The translations under genes and the position numbers were made by a program. DNA of 64,000 nt from Oasisia sp. SBJ-2009 (Eukaryota > Annelida > Polychaeta > Sabellida > Siboglinidae). The notes below the pieces were generated by a model. It was not told the origin of the DNA. It was given only the letters and a program-made list of their open reading frames with translations, and made no database searches. Of this stretch, positions 1 through 52,153 are shown in pieces; within the stretch, counting starts at the first letter, position 1; the number at the start of each line of letters is the position of its first letter. Location of the stretch: the NCBI GenBank assembly GCA_964017155.1, contig OZ024861.1:49996513-50060512 (forward strand), read 5' to 3'.

Positions 1-1148
1 GATCACACTAGCAAAAGTTGCAGTATCGCGAAATAGACAAAATGGACTAATTAGTGCAAGAAACCACCATGAAATCCACGAGACAATTACGTCCTACGAG
101 AAATGTGTACGGTATTACATTATCAGGCAAGAGGAGTTGATTACATTATCGGGTGATGTTATTACATTATCATGCAGTTATTACGTTATCAGGCAGTTAT
201 TACATTATCAGGCGATTTTATTACATTATAAGGCAGTTATTACATTAACAGGCGATTATTACATTATCGGTTGTAACACGGCGTGTTGGCGGTCCGTAAG
301 TTCCCTTGAGCTGTCTAGTTTGATGACCAGCGGCAGTTTGACAGGGGAGACGTGTATTGCCCATAAACAAGTTCAATTCATGGTTATCAACTTTGTGACA
401 GAGATGGAAAATGACAATGAACGTTTTATTTTCACTGAGTTTCAGTCGCCATTATTTCATGAATGTAGAAAGGACATACATGACTGGTGTGAGACCGTGA
501 TGTATGCACACCCAGTCATGTGCGAACGACAGAACTGGGGCGATGCTCTCAATGGACTCATTGCAGGTAACTGAGACACTTGGCGGAATACAAGAATAAA
601 ACACACTCCAAGAGGAAGAATATTCGTCGTATTCAATCGCCAATATTGGCTTCTTACGCCGAACCCTATTCAGATACCGACAGGCTAATGAACTTGTAAC
701 GAGCGATTGCTACCGAACTCGCCTACACTGGAATGTTCTCAAATAACAATGTTCCTGTATTGCGTCACTACTTAATGCATGTGTTCAGTTGTCTACCCTT
801 CAAAAAACTGCCAGAAGGATCAACTGAACCAGGTAGTATTTTTTGGTGCATGGAAGTGAGATTTATTTTCCCAAATCAGGCATGTGACAGGAGGAAAATG
901 GAGGGTAACGACAGAAATGAGATGATCTGGACTGTCACAAGCAACTGGCAGTATGGTGGTTGAAGCAATGCTATGGGAGAACAAAGGGAAGAATTAAGGT
1001 TGGATCTAGGAAGTCAGAAGCGTTTCCAGTTAGCTGCTTGATACAAGGAAGAGCCGTTAGTTCGTTATAGCAGGAAGACGAGCCTGGAGGATCCTCCCAT
1101 GAAGATGACGTATGCAGACAACGTGGCTACAACAGCAGAGACGACGGA
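1..1148. other. Intergenic stretch, no gene recognised
   Basis: No convincing coding exon is seen. The only clear structure is the 21-bp array at 107-265. Open frames of 60-145 codons here contain low-complexity repeat translation and match no family I recognise. The stretch 590-730 has codon-like texture but no recognisable domain. Confidence 0.5.
107..265. repeat. Degenerate tandem repeat, about 21 bp unit
   Basis: About seven imperfect copies of a unit like TTATTACATTATCAGGCAGT are seen. Variants exchange the AGGCAGT and AGGCGAT endings. No gene is associated with it. Confidence 0.8.
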
Positions 1149-1520
1149 GTGGGACTAAACACCAAAATGATACGAAAACTCAGAAATATTAGTTATGAAA
1201 TGCGTCTAAAAGAATGTGGTTTAACAACAGTAGAAACCAGAAGATTGAGAGATCAGATTGAGGTGTTTAAAATAATGAATGGGTATGAAAATGTTGACAG
1301 AAATATTTGTTCTCAGGTAAGGAAGGAAGGAAGAAGGACTAGAGGACATCGAGTTACATTAGCAAAGAAGCAGTGTAGGCTAGATTATTAGAAAATTTCA
1401 TTTTCACATAGAACAGTAAACGAATGGAACAGATTATTAGCTGATTGTGTAGGTGCTAGTAGTGTTAATATATTTAAAAATAAAATCGACATATACCTAA
1501 GACGGGTGGGGTATACTTAG
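1149..1520 (+). pseudogene. LINE reverse-transcriptase C-terminal relic
   Basis: The frame reads a typical non-LTR retrotransposon C-terminal tail, with TTVETRRLRDQIEVFKIMNG, then NVDRNI and TRGHRVTLAKKQCRLDY. A stop at 1389-1391 interrupts it. The same frame then continues with SFSHRTVNEWNRLLADCV and ends in LRRVGYT followed by a stop near 1520. The catalytic RT motifs are absent, so this is a 5'-truncated dead copy. Family-level assignment (CR1/jockey supergroup) is inferred from the tail only. Confidence 0.75.
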
Positions 1521-2675
1521 ATAGATAGGTTGGACTCTCGATAAGCCAAAGGGCTTCCTAGCCCATCTGCCATCTAGAGTTGAATCTCTAGGTGGCAATT
1601 TTTTTAATCTAATGGAAGATTAGCGTGCAGCTGATGGTTTTTCTCGAACTGCGAAATTTCAAATGTCACTGTGGAAAGATATTAAGCAGCCCCGTTGTCT
1701 TCTGATCTCCTGATCTGACAGTGAAGTGGTGCTGGAAGTCTGAAGCTCAGGTTCAGCCTACACAAAATTAATTTACTAACATATAATGTGTATTATGACA
1801 ACCAAATTGTTCAGTTTTATTAATTGTATTGCTGCGCGTGACGTACCACAGACATAGGACATACAGAGGAACATGACAATCACAAACAACAACTGAGTCT
1901 CTCTGGAATGCCATGTGTACACACGTTCACATGTAGTGTTTTGTGATAATAAATATTATTATCATTACAGTATTTTGTGGTATGATAAGTTTACAAACCA
2001 AACTAGGAATACCACGTGCATAAACTCCCACATGTACAGTGTTTTGTAGTACACTGTAATACATATTATTATCATTACAGTTTTTTTGTGGTATGATAAG
2101 TTTACAAACCAAACTAAGCACCAGACAGCTCAAACACAAAATGCAGTCATTACTGAAGTAGTATACAGTTGTGTGATCACGTGATCTGTTCCTTTCAAAA
2201 GAAAACTTTAAAAAATTGCAAAAATAAAACTGGCATTGTGGATATTTCCATTATAGCGGTCATGGAGATACTCCTTATAACTAAAACCTTAAAAATAATG
2301 TCATAGCTATGATGAAATGTGTGATTATGATAAATGGTCCATTGGAATGAGACACTTTCTACACCCTTCAGTGCAACAGAAGTAGAGTTTTGGTAATTTT
2401 TCAAACATCCGTGATCTTCTGTTTTAAAAAAAAAAGCTCTTTTTTGTATTTGATTTAGAGATCTTGTTGTCCGTTTTGAGCATTTTTTTTGTATTTGATA
2501 TGAAAACTTTGTTGTTGTCCATTTTTCAGCATTTTGTGGCTAAACGTTTATTTATCTTAGTAAAGCAAAAACCTGAAAATGCTTTCAATTACAAATGTTC
2601 AATTCGTTTCGTGTAATTCGGTAAATTACGATCAATAGGTGGGGGAACTCTGTCGATGTGCGGGAGCTCTCTCAG
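1521..2675. other. Intergenic stretch with one local duplication
   Basis: A tandem duplication of about 100 bp occupies roughly 1917-2018 and 2019-2120. Both copies carry TATTATTATCATTACAGT followed by TGTGGTATGATAAGTTTACA. Around 2430-2530 is a T-rich duplicated segment (TTTTTTGTATTTGAT). Nothing coding is recognised. Confidence 0.6.
2547..2552 (-). terminator. Candidate polyadenylation signal of the thiolase gene
   Basis: The minus strand reads AATAAA about 755 bp after the thiolase stop codon. If it is used, the 3' untranslated region would include the whole 18-bp array at 2676-3242. There is no transcript evidence. Confidence 0.3.
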
Positions 2676-3242
2676 AGTAGCTGAGCTCTCTTGGTGTGGG
2701 GAGCTCTCTTGGTGTGGGGAGTTCTCTTGGTGTGGGGAGTTCTCTTGGTGTGGGGAGCTCTCTTGGTGTGGGAAGCTCTCTTGGCGTGGGGAGCTCTCTT
2801 GGTGTAGGGAGCTCTCTTGGTGTGGGGAGCTCTCTTGGTGTGGGGAGTTCTCTTGGCGTGGGGAGCTCTCTTGGCGTGGGGAGCTCTCTTGGTGTGGGGA
2901 GCTCTCTTGGTGTGGGGAGCTCTCTTGGCGTGGGGAGCTCTCTTGGTGTAGGGAGCTCTCTTGGTGTGGGGAGCTCTCTTGGTGTGGGGAGCTCTCTTGG
3001 TGTGGGGAGCTCTCTTGGTGTGGGGAGCTCTCTTGGTGTAGGGAGCTCTCTTGGTGTGGGGAGCTCTCTTGGTGTGGGGAGCTCTCTTGGTGTGGGGAGC
3101 TCTCTTGGTGTGGGGAGCTCTCTTGGTGTAGGGAGCTCTCTTGGTGTGGGGAGCTCTCTTGGTGTGGGGAGCTCTCTTGGTGTGGGGAGCTCTCTTGGTG
3201 TAGGGAGCTCTCTTGGTGTGGGGAGCTCTCTTGGTGTGGGTG
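2676..3242. repeat. 18-bp minisatellite directly 3' of the thiolase stop
   Basis: About 31 copies of GAGCTCTCTTGGTGTGGG, with a few substitutions (TGTAGG, GTTCTC, GGCGTG). The period is divisible by three, so open frames run through it on both strands. These frames are artefacts of the repeat. The array starts 65 bp beyond the thiolase stop codon, so it probably lies in the transcribed 3' UTR. Confidence 0.93.
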
Positions 3243-3306
3243 AAGTATCTTAGTGAGTTCTCTTGTTGCTTGCCACGACCAACTTGGAGGATACACTGAG
3301 AACTGT

Positions 3307-26298
<22,992 letters not shown>

Positions 26299-26813
26299 GT
26301 TTACTCTGTACGTAACGTTTTCTTCAACAACTGCAGTCACCGGCCGGTATTTATGGTTCGACAGCGTACGTCGTGGTGTCACTGGCCGGCCGTGATGGTT
26401 CGATCGAGGTTCGGGATTTTTCGGAGATGGGCGTGATTACAATTTTTTTGGAATTTTGTGCTAGCATTATTTGTTTAGATGAAAAAAAACTGGTCAGTAT
26501 AGCGATGACATATTGAATGCGGAAAATGTATTAACATTAACTTTTTGGAATAATTCGGTTTATTACTGCGTGCTGCCCTCTGCTGGACGATACATATTTG
26601 TGTAGCCACCTGTATTGTCGCTCACGTTACAGCAGCCGCTGTCAAAGTGATGGGATCCTAATCAAACGTCAGAATTTGTTAGAAGTTTGGCAGTTGCATT
26701 AATTGTTGAATTGACTTTCGATAGAACGCTGCATGTCTCCGCGTTATCAAAGCGATACTAAGTGAATTCGTAGACAGACATGTATTAGGCTCGTCTTCGA
26801 TTCCGGCATCATC
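26299..26813. promoter_or_regulatory. Divergent promoter region of ACAT and MECR
   Basis: The two start codons point away from each other across 515 bp. This region must hold both 5' UTRs and promoters. It contains a tandem duplication at about 26336-26405 (CACCGGCCGGTATTTATGGT TCGA and CACTGGCCGGCCGTGATGGT TCGA) and no obvious TATA box. Shared regulation is an inference from the arrangement. Confidence 0.6.
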
Positions 26814-27938
26814 ATGTCCGTGTTATTATGTCGGTTCATACGAAGCCGAGCATTATCATATCGCTTGCCGATTGTGAACATAGCGCGAAGTAATGGCGGG
26901 GCAAGCACGGAATACTTCGCTGTCACTTATGAAGAGCATGGGGATCCTATGAAAGTGCTCGAGGGGAAGACATTGACTCTTGAAACAGACCCGTCGTCGC
27001 TTGATTCCAAAGAAGTCTATCTGCGAATGTTGGCCGCACCGATTAACCCAGCAGATATCAACATGATTCAGGGAGTATACCCCGTTAAGTTCACCCTGCC
27101 TATTATTGCCGGCTTTGACGGTATTGGTGAGGTACTAAGCGTGGGGTCAGACGTGAAGAGCTTTCAGACGGGAGACTGGGTAGTGCCCAATAAAGTGTCG
27201 AACATAGGGACATGGAGAACACACACAGTGTGCGAGGAAGAAAACTTATGGAAGATCCCCAATGACATTCCCCTGCTGAGTGCTGCAACACTGGCTGTGA
27301 ATCCGTGTACGGCGTATCGCATGCTGACAGACTTTGTGAACTTAGGTAAGGGTGATGTAGTCATTCAGAATGGCAGTAACAGCGCTGTGGGGCAGGCAGT
27401 CATACAGATCGCGGCCGCAATGGGTGTACAAACAGTGAACATTGTGCGAGACAGACCAAACCATGCCATGATAGTGAAGTGGCTGATAGACATGGGTGCC
27501 ACCCATGTGATCACAGACGAATTCGCTCATTCGCCTGAAATGAAAATGCTGATGGGGACGATGCGACAACCTAAGCTAGCGCTAAACTGCGTTGGTGGAA
27601 AAGGTGTCGCAGACATACTGAAGTACATGGAACGGAAGAGTACCATGGTCACGTACGGCGGGATGTCAAGAAGGCCGTTGATGGTACCGACTGGATCGTT
27701 TATCTTCACTGATGTCAGGCTGCGTGGCTTCTGGATGACACAATGGAACAAGGAACATGTTAACAGTCCAGAACGACGGGAAATGTGGCACTATCTGTGT
27801 GGGTTGGTGCGAAAAGGACAGCTACATCCGCCAATCTACAGAACTGTGCCACTCGAACACTTCAAAGATGGCATCAAAAGAACAATGGAGCCGTACACCA
27901 CGCAGAAACAAATCCTTGTAATGGACAAGTCGTTGTAG
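26814..27938 (+). CDS. MECR: Mitochondrial trans-2-enoyl-CoA/ACP reductase (MECR), single exon
   Basis: MECR performs the last NADPH-dependent step of mitochondrial fatty-acid synthesis, reducing trans-2-enoyl thioesters. The 374-aa product matches the family's length of about 373. The N-terminal 25-30 residues (MSVLLCRFIRSRALSYRLP) are basic and lack acids, as in a mitochondrial leader. NPADINMIQGVYPV holds the family's catalytic tyrosine region (Tyr84). The nucleotide-binding segment is VVIQNGSNSAVGQAVIQIAA, followed by LNCVGGKG, VTYGGMSRRP, LRGFWMTQW and KQILVM near the C-terminus. Unusually, AGFDGIGEV stands where GGNEGV-type sequence is common. No intron interrupts it, although vertebrate MECR is multi-exon, so it may be an ancient retrocopy or a secondarily intronless gene. 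The frame is intact. Confidence 0.95.
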   Translation: MSVLLCRFIRSRALSYRLPIVNIARSNGGASTEYFAVTYEEHGDPMKVLEGKTLTLETDPSSLDSKEVYLRMLAAPINPADINMIQGVYPVKFTLPIIAGFDGIGEVLSVGSDVKSFQTGDWVVPNKVSNIGTWRTHTVCEEENLWKIPNDIPLLSAATLAVNPCTAYRMLTDFVNLGKGDVVIQNGSNSAVGQAVIQIAAAMGVQTVNIVRDRPNHAMIVKWLIDMGATHVITDEFAHSPEMKMLMGTMRQPKLALNCVGGKGVADILKYMERKSTMVTYGGMSRRPLMVPTGSFIFTDVRLRGFWMTQWNKEHVNSPERREMWHYLCGLVRKGQLHPPIYRTVPLEHFKDGIKRTMEPYTTQKQILVMDKSL

Positions 27939-30900
27939 ACATCGTGGATGAACTTGCTGTCATTTTGTTGCTTATGCCTGATACAGTTTGAATTTACTCA
28001 GCTAAACCAATGAAAGATGACATGAACACTGACAAATATATACAAACGGCTAGTTTTGTATTAATCCCATTGTTAAAGTAATCTTTCAGAAAGTAGTTAA
28101 ATTTGTTTTTAACTAATCTTCCCCCATGTTATGTTGAATGTGCTTCTCCGGAATTGCCAAAATGATACAATTGCACAATTCTGCATTAGAATAGCTCCTG
28201 TTGTTTTAGACAGGGTCAGGTCGTTGTTGATGTCCAACACATTATGTAATGCACATATATCATAATAATTCATGGTATACTGGGTAGTGTACATGTTGAT
28301 TAATTCTACATCTGCTTGTGTGTTATCAGTGTATGCAGGATGTAGCACCATAAATATTGTCACGCATTTGGTGTTATAAGTTCTTGCAACATTGTGTCAA
28401 TTTTATTTTAATAATTTTAACAAAACACTAGGCATATTAAGAGTGCCATTATGTATGTTTGTGCTATTTGTACTGATACTGGCTGGTACTGATAATAGCT
28501 CTATTTTAGATGTATATGCCAACAATTATTTTTGCCAAAATATATCCCTAGAAGTCTATTTTGCAAGCATGATCTGCTACACAATTGGACGAGAACAATG
28601 TAATTAAAAATGCTTATGTATGTATTTAGCAACTAAATATTAATATGTAATATTTGATCAGATCGTTTCATCTTTGTTTATTTTAAAACTGATAGACATA
28701 CTACAAAATGCAATGCACAAAATAATTTGTGAACATCCACATTTAACTGTACATAACAAACTATAGTCTCAAGCACTGGTGTGGTTATTCTTATTTACCT
28801 AATGTCAACAATTGTACTTTTGTTTCTGATTTTTACAACATACTGTTGACCGACCAATCTTTATTATAATACATATAATATATATATATACATTATATAT
28901 ATACCGTGTATATATAATGTGGTCACACTGTTGTGTTTCATTCAACGATTTAGCTTTTTTCAGAACATCATCAAACCATTCTTGATCGTCCATTCGACTG
29001 GTGTACCAAGATGTATGAAGCTTGGTAAATTAGTCCAGAGAACACATAGAAATGTTCAGATCAACAGGAGTCAACATAACTGTGCAGTGGCACCAAAATT
29101 AACCCACCAGGTGTAACCAGATTGTGTCAGCCCCGCAGGATTGTTTACTGGCTAAACATTTATTAATGGGTCATCCGAGATTCCAAATATTTATTCCAAC
29201 ACAAATTCTGGAATCGGCCAATATGCAAGTAGTGGATTCACTTAAAATATAATAGAAATCGGCTGATGTGAAAACAGTGGAATCAGAATTTTTTGAGATG
29301 AATCGGATACTGGAATTAATGTTTTGATTCCACCACCACTGTTCTGTGCTTCAAAGGTGCAGCGTAAATACATACAAATGAAGAGAAAAACCGGGAAATC
29401 TTCACTACTACATACTGTAACTCCCAAGTGATTTGTAACTCGCTAGTCAAAATAACATACATTTGGGCATATTAAAACATTCGTAGGATTATAATTAATC
29501 ATCAACATTTAGTTTTATTTTAGGCAGACAGGTTGTTAACATTGCATCCAAAGTAAAAATACCATTTATGTAGAAACTTAATAGCATTTACAATAATGTT
29601 TAAAAATAAAAGTCAGTATCATCACAGTGCGAGTGGAATTAGAATAAAAAACTTGTCGGAATTATCATACTGAGTAGAATTGGAATTAAAAAGGTTAGAA
29701 TCAAAATATCAATAAGTGGAATTAACCTCAGGTCTCATTAGAAATACCTACAATTGACAGGTTAACCCCTTTACTAAGGATGATGATCATAAACAACTGA
29801 AATGAGGCAATGTGGACTATACAACACTTCCAAAGTTCAGAGAAGTAGCTAGTAATTTTCAAAAACCAAGTTTCCATTATCGCTTCTGTTCTATAACAGA
29901 CTTTTATTATGAAAGCGTAATGTTTTACTTTTTATAAAAGACATACACACAGAGATATGAGAACACAAATTTTATTCATGTAAATCATTTAAACCAACAA
30001 AACAACTGTGGACGGACAGTTTTCGTGGAATGTAAAACCATAGGACGGAATGTCTGTTTCATCTGTGAGTAAGAGCAATAAAACAGCCCTGTTCTAAATG
30101 TAACTTGGAATGTCTCGTACAGTGGCAATACTGATCGACTGTGATATAGTATTCAACTTGTAACGCAAACCTCGATTACGTCTCATTCAAGTGCAACAGC
30201 AACAAGAGGTGTTCACCTAGTCACCTCTCCTCTCACGGACAATAACAAATATATAAATAACACAAATACCATTTTTGTATGCCAGTAAATATACACACAC
30301 AGTATTTAGTTCCTAATATTTAAAGTGGTGATAGAAGTAGGATTAGCCACCCGCCCCTCCCCCAAATATTTGGGGAAGATGGTTGATTTTTTGCTATTTG
30401 ACAGGGTCTTTTTGAGTCAAGTCTCAAGGGGGTGTGCAAGGGGTTTTTGGACAGCCCCAAAGTTTTTTTGGCAGGAGTGATGAGGTGGGGTTTGATTTTA
30501 GGGTTTGGAGAGCCTGAATGTGTTTGTGGAGCGGGGTGCAATTTGAGATGTCTGGAGACCCCTAACCCTGCCAAATTCCCAATTCACCATGTTTAGCCCA
30601 TATGAAAATAGAAACCATGGCACTGCGTGAACTGTTGTCATTACATCGCATACCATGGTACCTTATTAACAAGGCCACCTGCTTCAACAAGCAATGATGT
30701 ATTTTCATGAGGAATAGTCAATTCAGCGGAAACAGAACAATATAAAAATACAATAGCACAGGACCGAGCAATACAGCATGCCCAAATAAATATAACATAC
30801 ATCAACATTAAGAGTAAACAATCGGAGCAATGATACAAAAACAGCTACATGAATATTTTATACACAAGCCTCAGTTTCATAGAAGTGTTGTGTTACTTGT

Positions 30901-32136
30901 GTACATACTTTGCGACTACAGGAACTGTATGGCGCAGTTCGTCACATTTCTGCAGTAGTGCGGCAGTGCTGCCAACATGTTGGCTATATTCCACAAATAT
31001 GTGCAGGGTTACAATTTCCCTATGACTCATCTCAAAACGCACCAACTCTAATATCAAATACACTCTGTTTATGTCCGTCACATAGGGTAAACAACTCCAG
31101 TACTCTGGCAATGATGAATTCATCCGAGATGGAATTTACACATCAGTGACATTGGTAGCTCAGTCATCACAGATGTTTTGTCACCAGAATGATGATAAAT
31201 AATATAATAAACTAGTCATTTAACTATGTATGGTTGTGGAACAGCAACGTATTCAACAACAACATTGTGGAACAACCTACCTTCTGCTGTCAGACTTAAG
31301 TCAGTGCAAAACACCAGACAATGCTAAAACACACGTTTTCCGCACAGTATACAGAGCACCACGTTGCTAGCTGGAGTGACCAGATAAAGGAGTTTGGCTA
31401 TTTATGCGTTTTAACTAAGTAAATACATTTAATTTGTTTAAAATTTGGCTGTCTTTTTTACGTGAACATTTAATCTACCAAGTAAATTTAGCATCGCATT
31501 TAATTTATTTATTTTACTGAATTAACAATATTCATTTAACTTATATGTATAACCAACTGATTTTACTTAATTAGCTTGTATTTTACTTGTTTTATATTGT
31601 TAGCACTTTGAACAGATTTTTATCCTAGATAGCACAGTGCTTTATAAATTCATCATTATAATAATCCAAAGAAAATAAATCACATAACTGTGTGCATTTA
31701 GAATCTATAACAAATGTCACAACATTGCTGATGGCTGGGCCTTCCATAATTGTCACAGCTGTATCGGAATAATGAATTCTGTTGAACCTGAGCATCTTCA
31801 GTGTTTATTCTTCACTAATGCTTTAATCACAACAAAACTGCCTACCTCTCAATGTGGTCTGTCACAGAGGCTTGAACAACTGACACAAGTGCGGAGAATA
31901 GCAACACAAGCATATCAAAATCAAGCCCAAGTTATGGAAAAAGATTAACAACTTAATCTCAGCCAAACATTGCACAGTATTGTGATTATACTCTCCGGGG
32001 CTTTTGAGTATTTCAGTAAGCACAATAAAATCCATTTCACGTCGTTGAATTTCACAACACCAGGGCAGTCACGTTAAATATTACTCAACTGACACGTGAG
32101 CAAGGAAATGCAGAATTTTACAAAACTGCCCATTTT
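27939..32136. other. Intergenic region between MECR and OSCP1 3' ends
   Basis: The genes converge here. Contents seen: AT-rich sequence, a palindromic AT run at 28865-28920, low-complexity AATCGGAATT-like DNA (29170-29740), an unusual G-rich patch (30330-30590) and a decayed LINE tail near 31265-31340. A minus-strand frame of 62 codons (28805-28993, MDDQEWFDDVLKKAKSLNET) looks protein-like but belongs to no family I recognise and has no partner exon. Confidence 0.55.
31265..31340 (+). pseudogene. Decayed LINE C-terminal scrap
   Basis: One frame reads LWNNLPSAVRLKSVQNTRQ, the WNxLP motif typical of the end of CR1/L2-type reverse transcriptases, followed by a stop. Confidence 0.45.
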
Positions 32137-32507
32137 CATGAAAATGTTCATCAAGTGGGCAGTATATTATTCGAAACAAATTTCATAATTACACAACTAG
32201 CAATGTTCGACTTACTTCTACGTTTCGACCACCATCGGCGGCCTTCTTCAGGAACTGAACGTTCAGTGGTCACTGCTCGCTAGATGGCGTGGCGAGCAGA
32301 CTGTCCCACACGTGACTTAGTCTATGAACAGAGACGAGGGGGGCTACAGACTAAGTCACGTGTGGGACAGTCTGCTCGCCACGCCATCTAGCGAGCAGTG
32401 ACCAATGAACATCAGTTCCTGAAGAAGGCCGCCGATGGTGGTCGAAACGTAGAAGTAAGTCAAACATTGCTAGTAGCGTAATTATGAAATTTGTTTGGAA
32501 AAAATTA
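32137..32507. mobile_element. Foldback element, second copy (inverted)
   Basis: A near-perfect palindrome. The left arm is TCTACGTTTCGACCACCATC GGCGGCCTTCTTCAGGAACT and the right arm its inverse, around the centre GAGACGAGGGGGGCTACAGA. It is flanked by the 8-bp direct repeat CCCATTTT (32129-32136 and 32508-32515). The plus-strand right arm contains CTGAAGA, a 7-bp hairpin and GAAAC, a hammerhead-ribozyme-like core (see finding). Confidence 0.8.
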
Positions 32508-32711
32508 CCCATTTTGTTCAGCGACGTGACTTTACGTTGCTGACAAACGCATCTTCCAAAAACATCAAACTGGTGAAAGTAGATGGCCAGGGAGTGCATG
32601 TTGTTTCTGGGTCAGATCATCGTCATTGGCTCATGTAAAAACCTGTCTTGCACCTGTTGACTGTGAGCAAGTGTTTGGTCGCCATGCCTCGGAGGGGGGG
32701 GGGGGAGGGGG

Positions 32712-49541
<16,830 letters not shown>

Positions 49542-50716
49542 TGCAAAATGGTAAGAAAATGCACTATTTTTCGTTCGGCCAATATGTCAACCCAAAAATG
49601 CACGAATTTCCGCGAAGCGTGCGTTCTAGACGACCCATCCTAAAGGGCGGACGTTGTACATGCGGACCTGAACTGATTAGAGGGGCTGGGCTGATCGGGC
49701 GAATCAGATTCACAAGGATGTGTGCTTTATATGCATTGTTGTGTTGTCTTTTATGGGCTGTTTTGTGCGTTTGTTTGAAAGCATGTGACGTATTTTACAA
49801 ATTCCACCGCGTTCGTTTACAACCAGTATATATATCCACATTCCACAAGTGCTTCTTCAATAGAGCAATAGGCTTATTAGTCGCATAACATCCTCCTCAC
49901 TTTTTCCACGATTTTCAGAGTCAGTCAACTTGTTGTCAATTCAAATGATTGAAATCAACTGACTATGTGGACGTGAAACCTCAATTTAAGATTAAACGAT
50001 CCTTTTAAAATAATCTGTTTATGTATCATTATTATTATTTTTTTAATAATACTGTTAAACGGTTTGTTAGAATTATAAAGTTCATATATTTATTTTAAAA
50101 AATCACTTTATTGTTTAAATACATATGTGCAAAACACAATAACAGCAACAACAACGTATATAAAGATGGAGCATAGATCGTCTACATCGTTGTAAATCGA
50201 ATTGTCTGGTCCTTCTCATTCGGCTGGTTCGCCCGTTCATGGTCCGCCGTTTAGGATGCACCTTCTAGGTTTGCGAGCGATCGATTAGGTGTCAAGGTCG
50301 TTACTAACTGACACGCTGCTTGCGTTTTCAACGCACGCGTTGCTAAGGGGTGCAAATCGATGGAATGAAACTCTCGATAAAGTGTCTTCTTTTTCTTTCT
50401 GCTTGCCAACCAACCAACTTCAACATCTTGAAGTTCAGCGCTGGTTTCAGCGTACGGGAGTAGGAAACTAGTTAGTGACTAAATGGATGCGTATTGTTTA
50501 AGACTATTCGCAGAGCAGCTCTACGAACAGGGCCAACACTTCCCAGTATTCGCAGAGCAGTGACGTCATTGCTGAATTAAAAGTGTCATTTGGGGAAAAA
50601 TGCTAAAATGCAACTGGCACTGATTGATTAGGAGAATGGTACAAACAGTTACTAAATTTGTAGCAATTTTTTTCCAATGCTACTATACCCCACCAACAGT
50701 AAACAAATTACATTAC

Positions 50717-50717
<1 letters not shown>

Positions 50718-50808
<91 letters not shown>
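50718..50808. repeat. (AT)n microsatellite at the LINE 3' end
   Basis: About 90 bp of TA, directly followed by the TACGAATACGAATACGAATA tail of the minus-strand LINE. Confidence 0.96.
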
Positions 50809-50809
<1 letters not shown>

Positions 50810-52100
50810 GAATACGAATACGAATACATTTATTTCAGGTAAAAACCCATATACAATTGGTACATACATTAAAACATCTAAATAGCCTGTTAAAGATCCA
50901 ATATGTTAAAAAATTATTAGATAAAAAAAAAATAAGGTTATAAGTTAGATAATGTAAAATTGTAGAAAAACAGATAAAATAATGAGCAATATACAGGATG
51001 TAATTGTAAAATAAATATGCAATTAGTTCATGTAAATAAACACCTTTTGAAAAGTAAGTTATATAAACAACTTATTGACTTTAAAAATATATGTATATAA
51101 TAAATAAATAATAAAGTTATATGCTAGACATGATGACTATCTTACAGATTTATTGTGTACAATGAATTGGCCCAGCTAATCCACATTGGGCCATTTACTA
51201 TTTCAAAGCAATTGTACATAACCCTAATCAAGTCATTATTTATGTTAAAAATGCGTCTTTTAAAACCATAAATGCTCTTACGCAATAGGGCGTCAAATGT
51301 ATCAATACCATTATTAGCAAACATGCCACTCGCGCTGTCCCGTCGGCTATATCCCAAAATCCGTCTATGCATATTGTTGTAGGCAACTTTAGCTTTCAAA
51401 TAAGAGCCCTTATTAAAGTTAACCCATAATTGGCAACAATAAGTTGTACAACAATACGCATGAAACAGATGTAGTCTAACACCCACGGAACAGTGGTGAA
51501 ATTTTCTGATAATGCTATTTGACCTAGCATAAAAATTACGTAGATGTCTTAAAATATCTCCGTCATCTTTCAGGTCATTGCATATTATCACACCTAAATA
51601 TTTTGCTTCTTTGACATATGCAAGCTTGTTTAGGTTCATATACATATCTGGACATTTCAGGTTAAAACCACGTGGTTTGAAGACCATACATAATGACTTG
51701 ATAGGGTTATATTCAACATCATTTTCAAAGCCAAACTGTGCACATATGTTCAGCAAACGCTGAAGCCCACTAGGACTGGGAGCAATAACACATATGTCAT
51801 CGGCATAGAACACATGGTTAGTGCAGTAGTTGTGTATATGACAACCTGTACCAGCACTATTTAGCATATTGCTCAGATCATCAATGTATACGATAAATAA
51901 ATATGGGGACAAAATCCCACCTTGTCGAACACCATTCGAAACATTAAAAAACTCTGATGTTGTACAACCCCATTTGACACAGAATGTTTGGGTTCTGTAC
52001 CAATACAACAGAATACGTACAAGTATAACAGGCACACCTCGGTTAAGCAATTTTCTAAAAAGCGTCCAATGGTTGACTCTGTCGAATGCTTTTGACGCGT
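50807..52100 (-). pseudogene. 5'-truncated LINE: RT C-terminal half and 3' UTR
   Basis: The minus-strand frame 52050-51142 (extending upstream as SKAFDRVNHWTLFRKLLNRG from about 52100) contains RT motifs NGVRQGGILSPYLFIVYIDD, FYADDICVIAPS and AKYLGVIICNDLKDDGD, ending NSLYTINL. The FYADD catalytic motif is intact. The endonuclease and N-terminal RT are missing, cut at an AT repeat. The 3' UTR ends in AAATAAATG and a TATTCG repeat. The endonuclease-bearing LINE at 58.9-62.5 kb is a related family. Confidence 0.92.
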
Positions 52101-52104
52101 ATAT

Positions 52105-52145
<41 letters not shown>
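52101..52145. repeat. (AT)n microsatellite at the LINE 5' truncation point
   Basis: TATATA run of about 45 bp, abutting where the LINE coding sequence stops. Confidence 0.93.

Positions 52146-52153
<8 letters not shown>

Noticed and set aside
137..574. 145-codon frame at the left edge
   Set aside because: Its first third is translation of the 21-bp repeat, and the rest matches no family I recognise.
26334..26382. Upstream in-frame ATG giving the thiolase a 28-residue extension
   Set aside because: The extension (MTPRRTLSNHKYRPV...) is not a convincing leader, and family members start just before VIVSAART. The downstream ATG was preferred, though the longer form cannot be excluded.
28805..28993. 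Possible coding exon on the minus strand (MDDQEWFDDVLKKAKSLNET)
   Set aside because: Protein-like composition, but only about 30 residues before AT-rich translation, no recognisable family and no partner exon.
30330..30590. G-rich strand, possible quadruplex region
   Set aside because: G-runs are short and irregularly spaced, with no four-tract pattern clear enough to claim.
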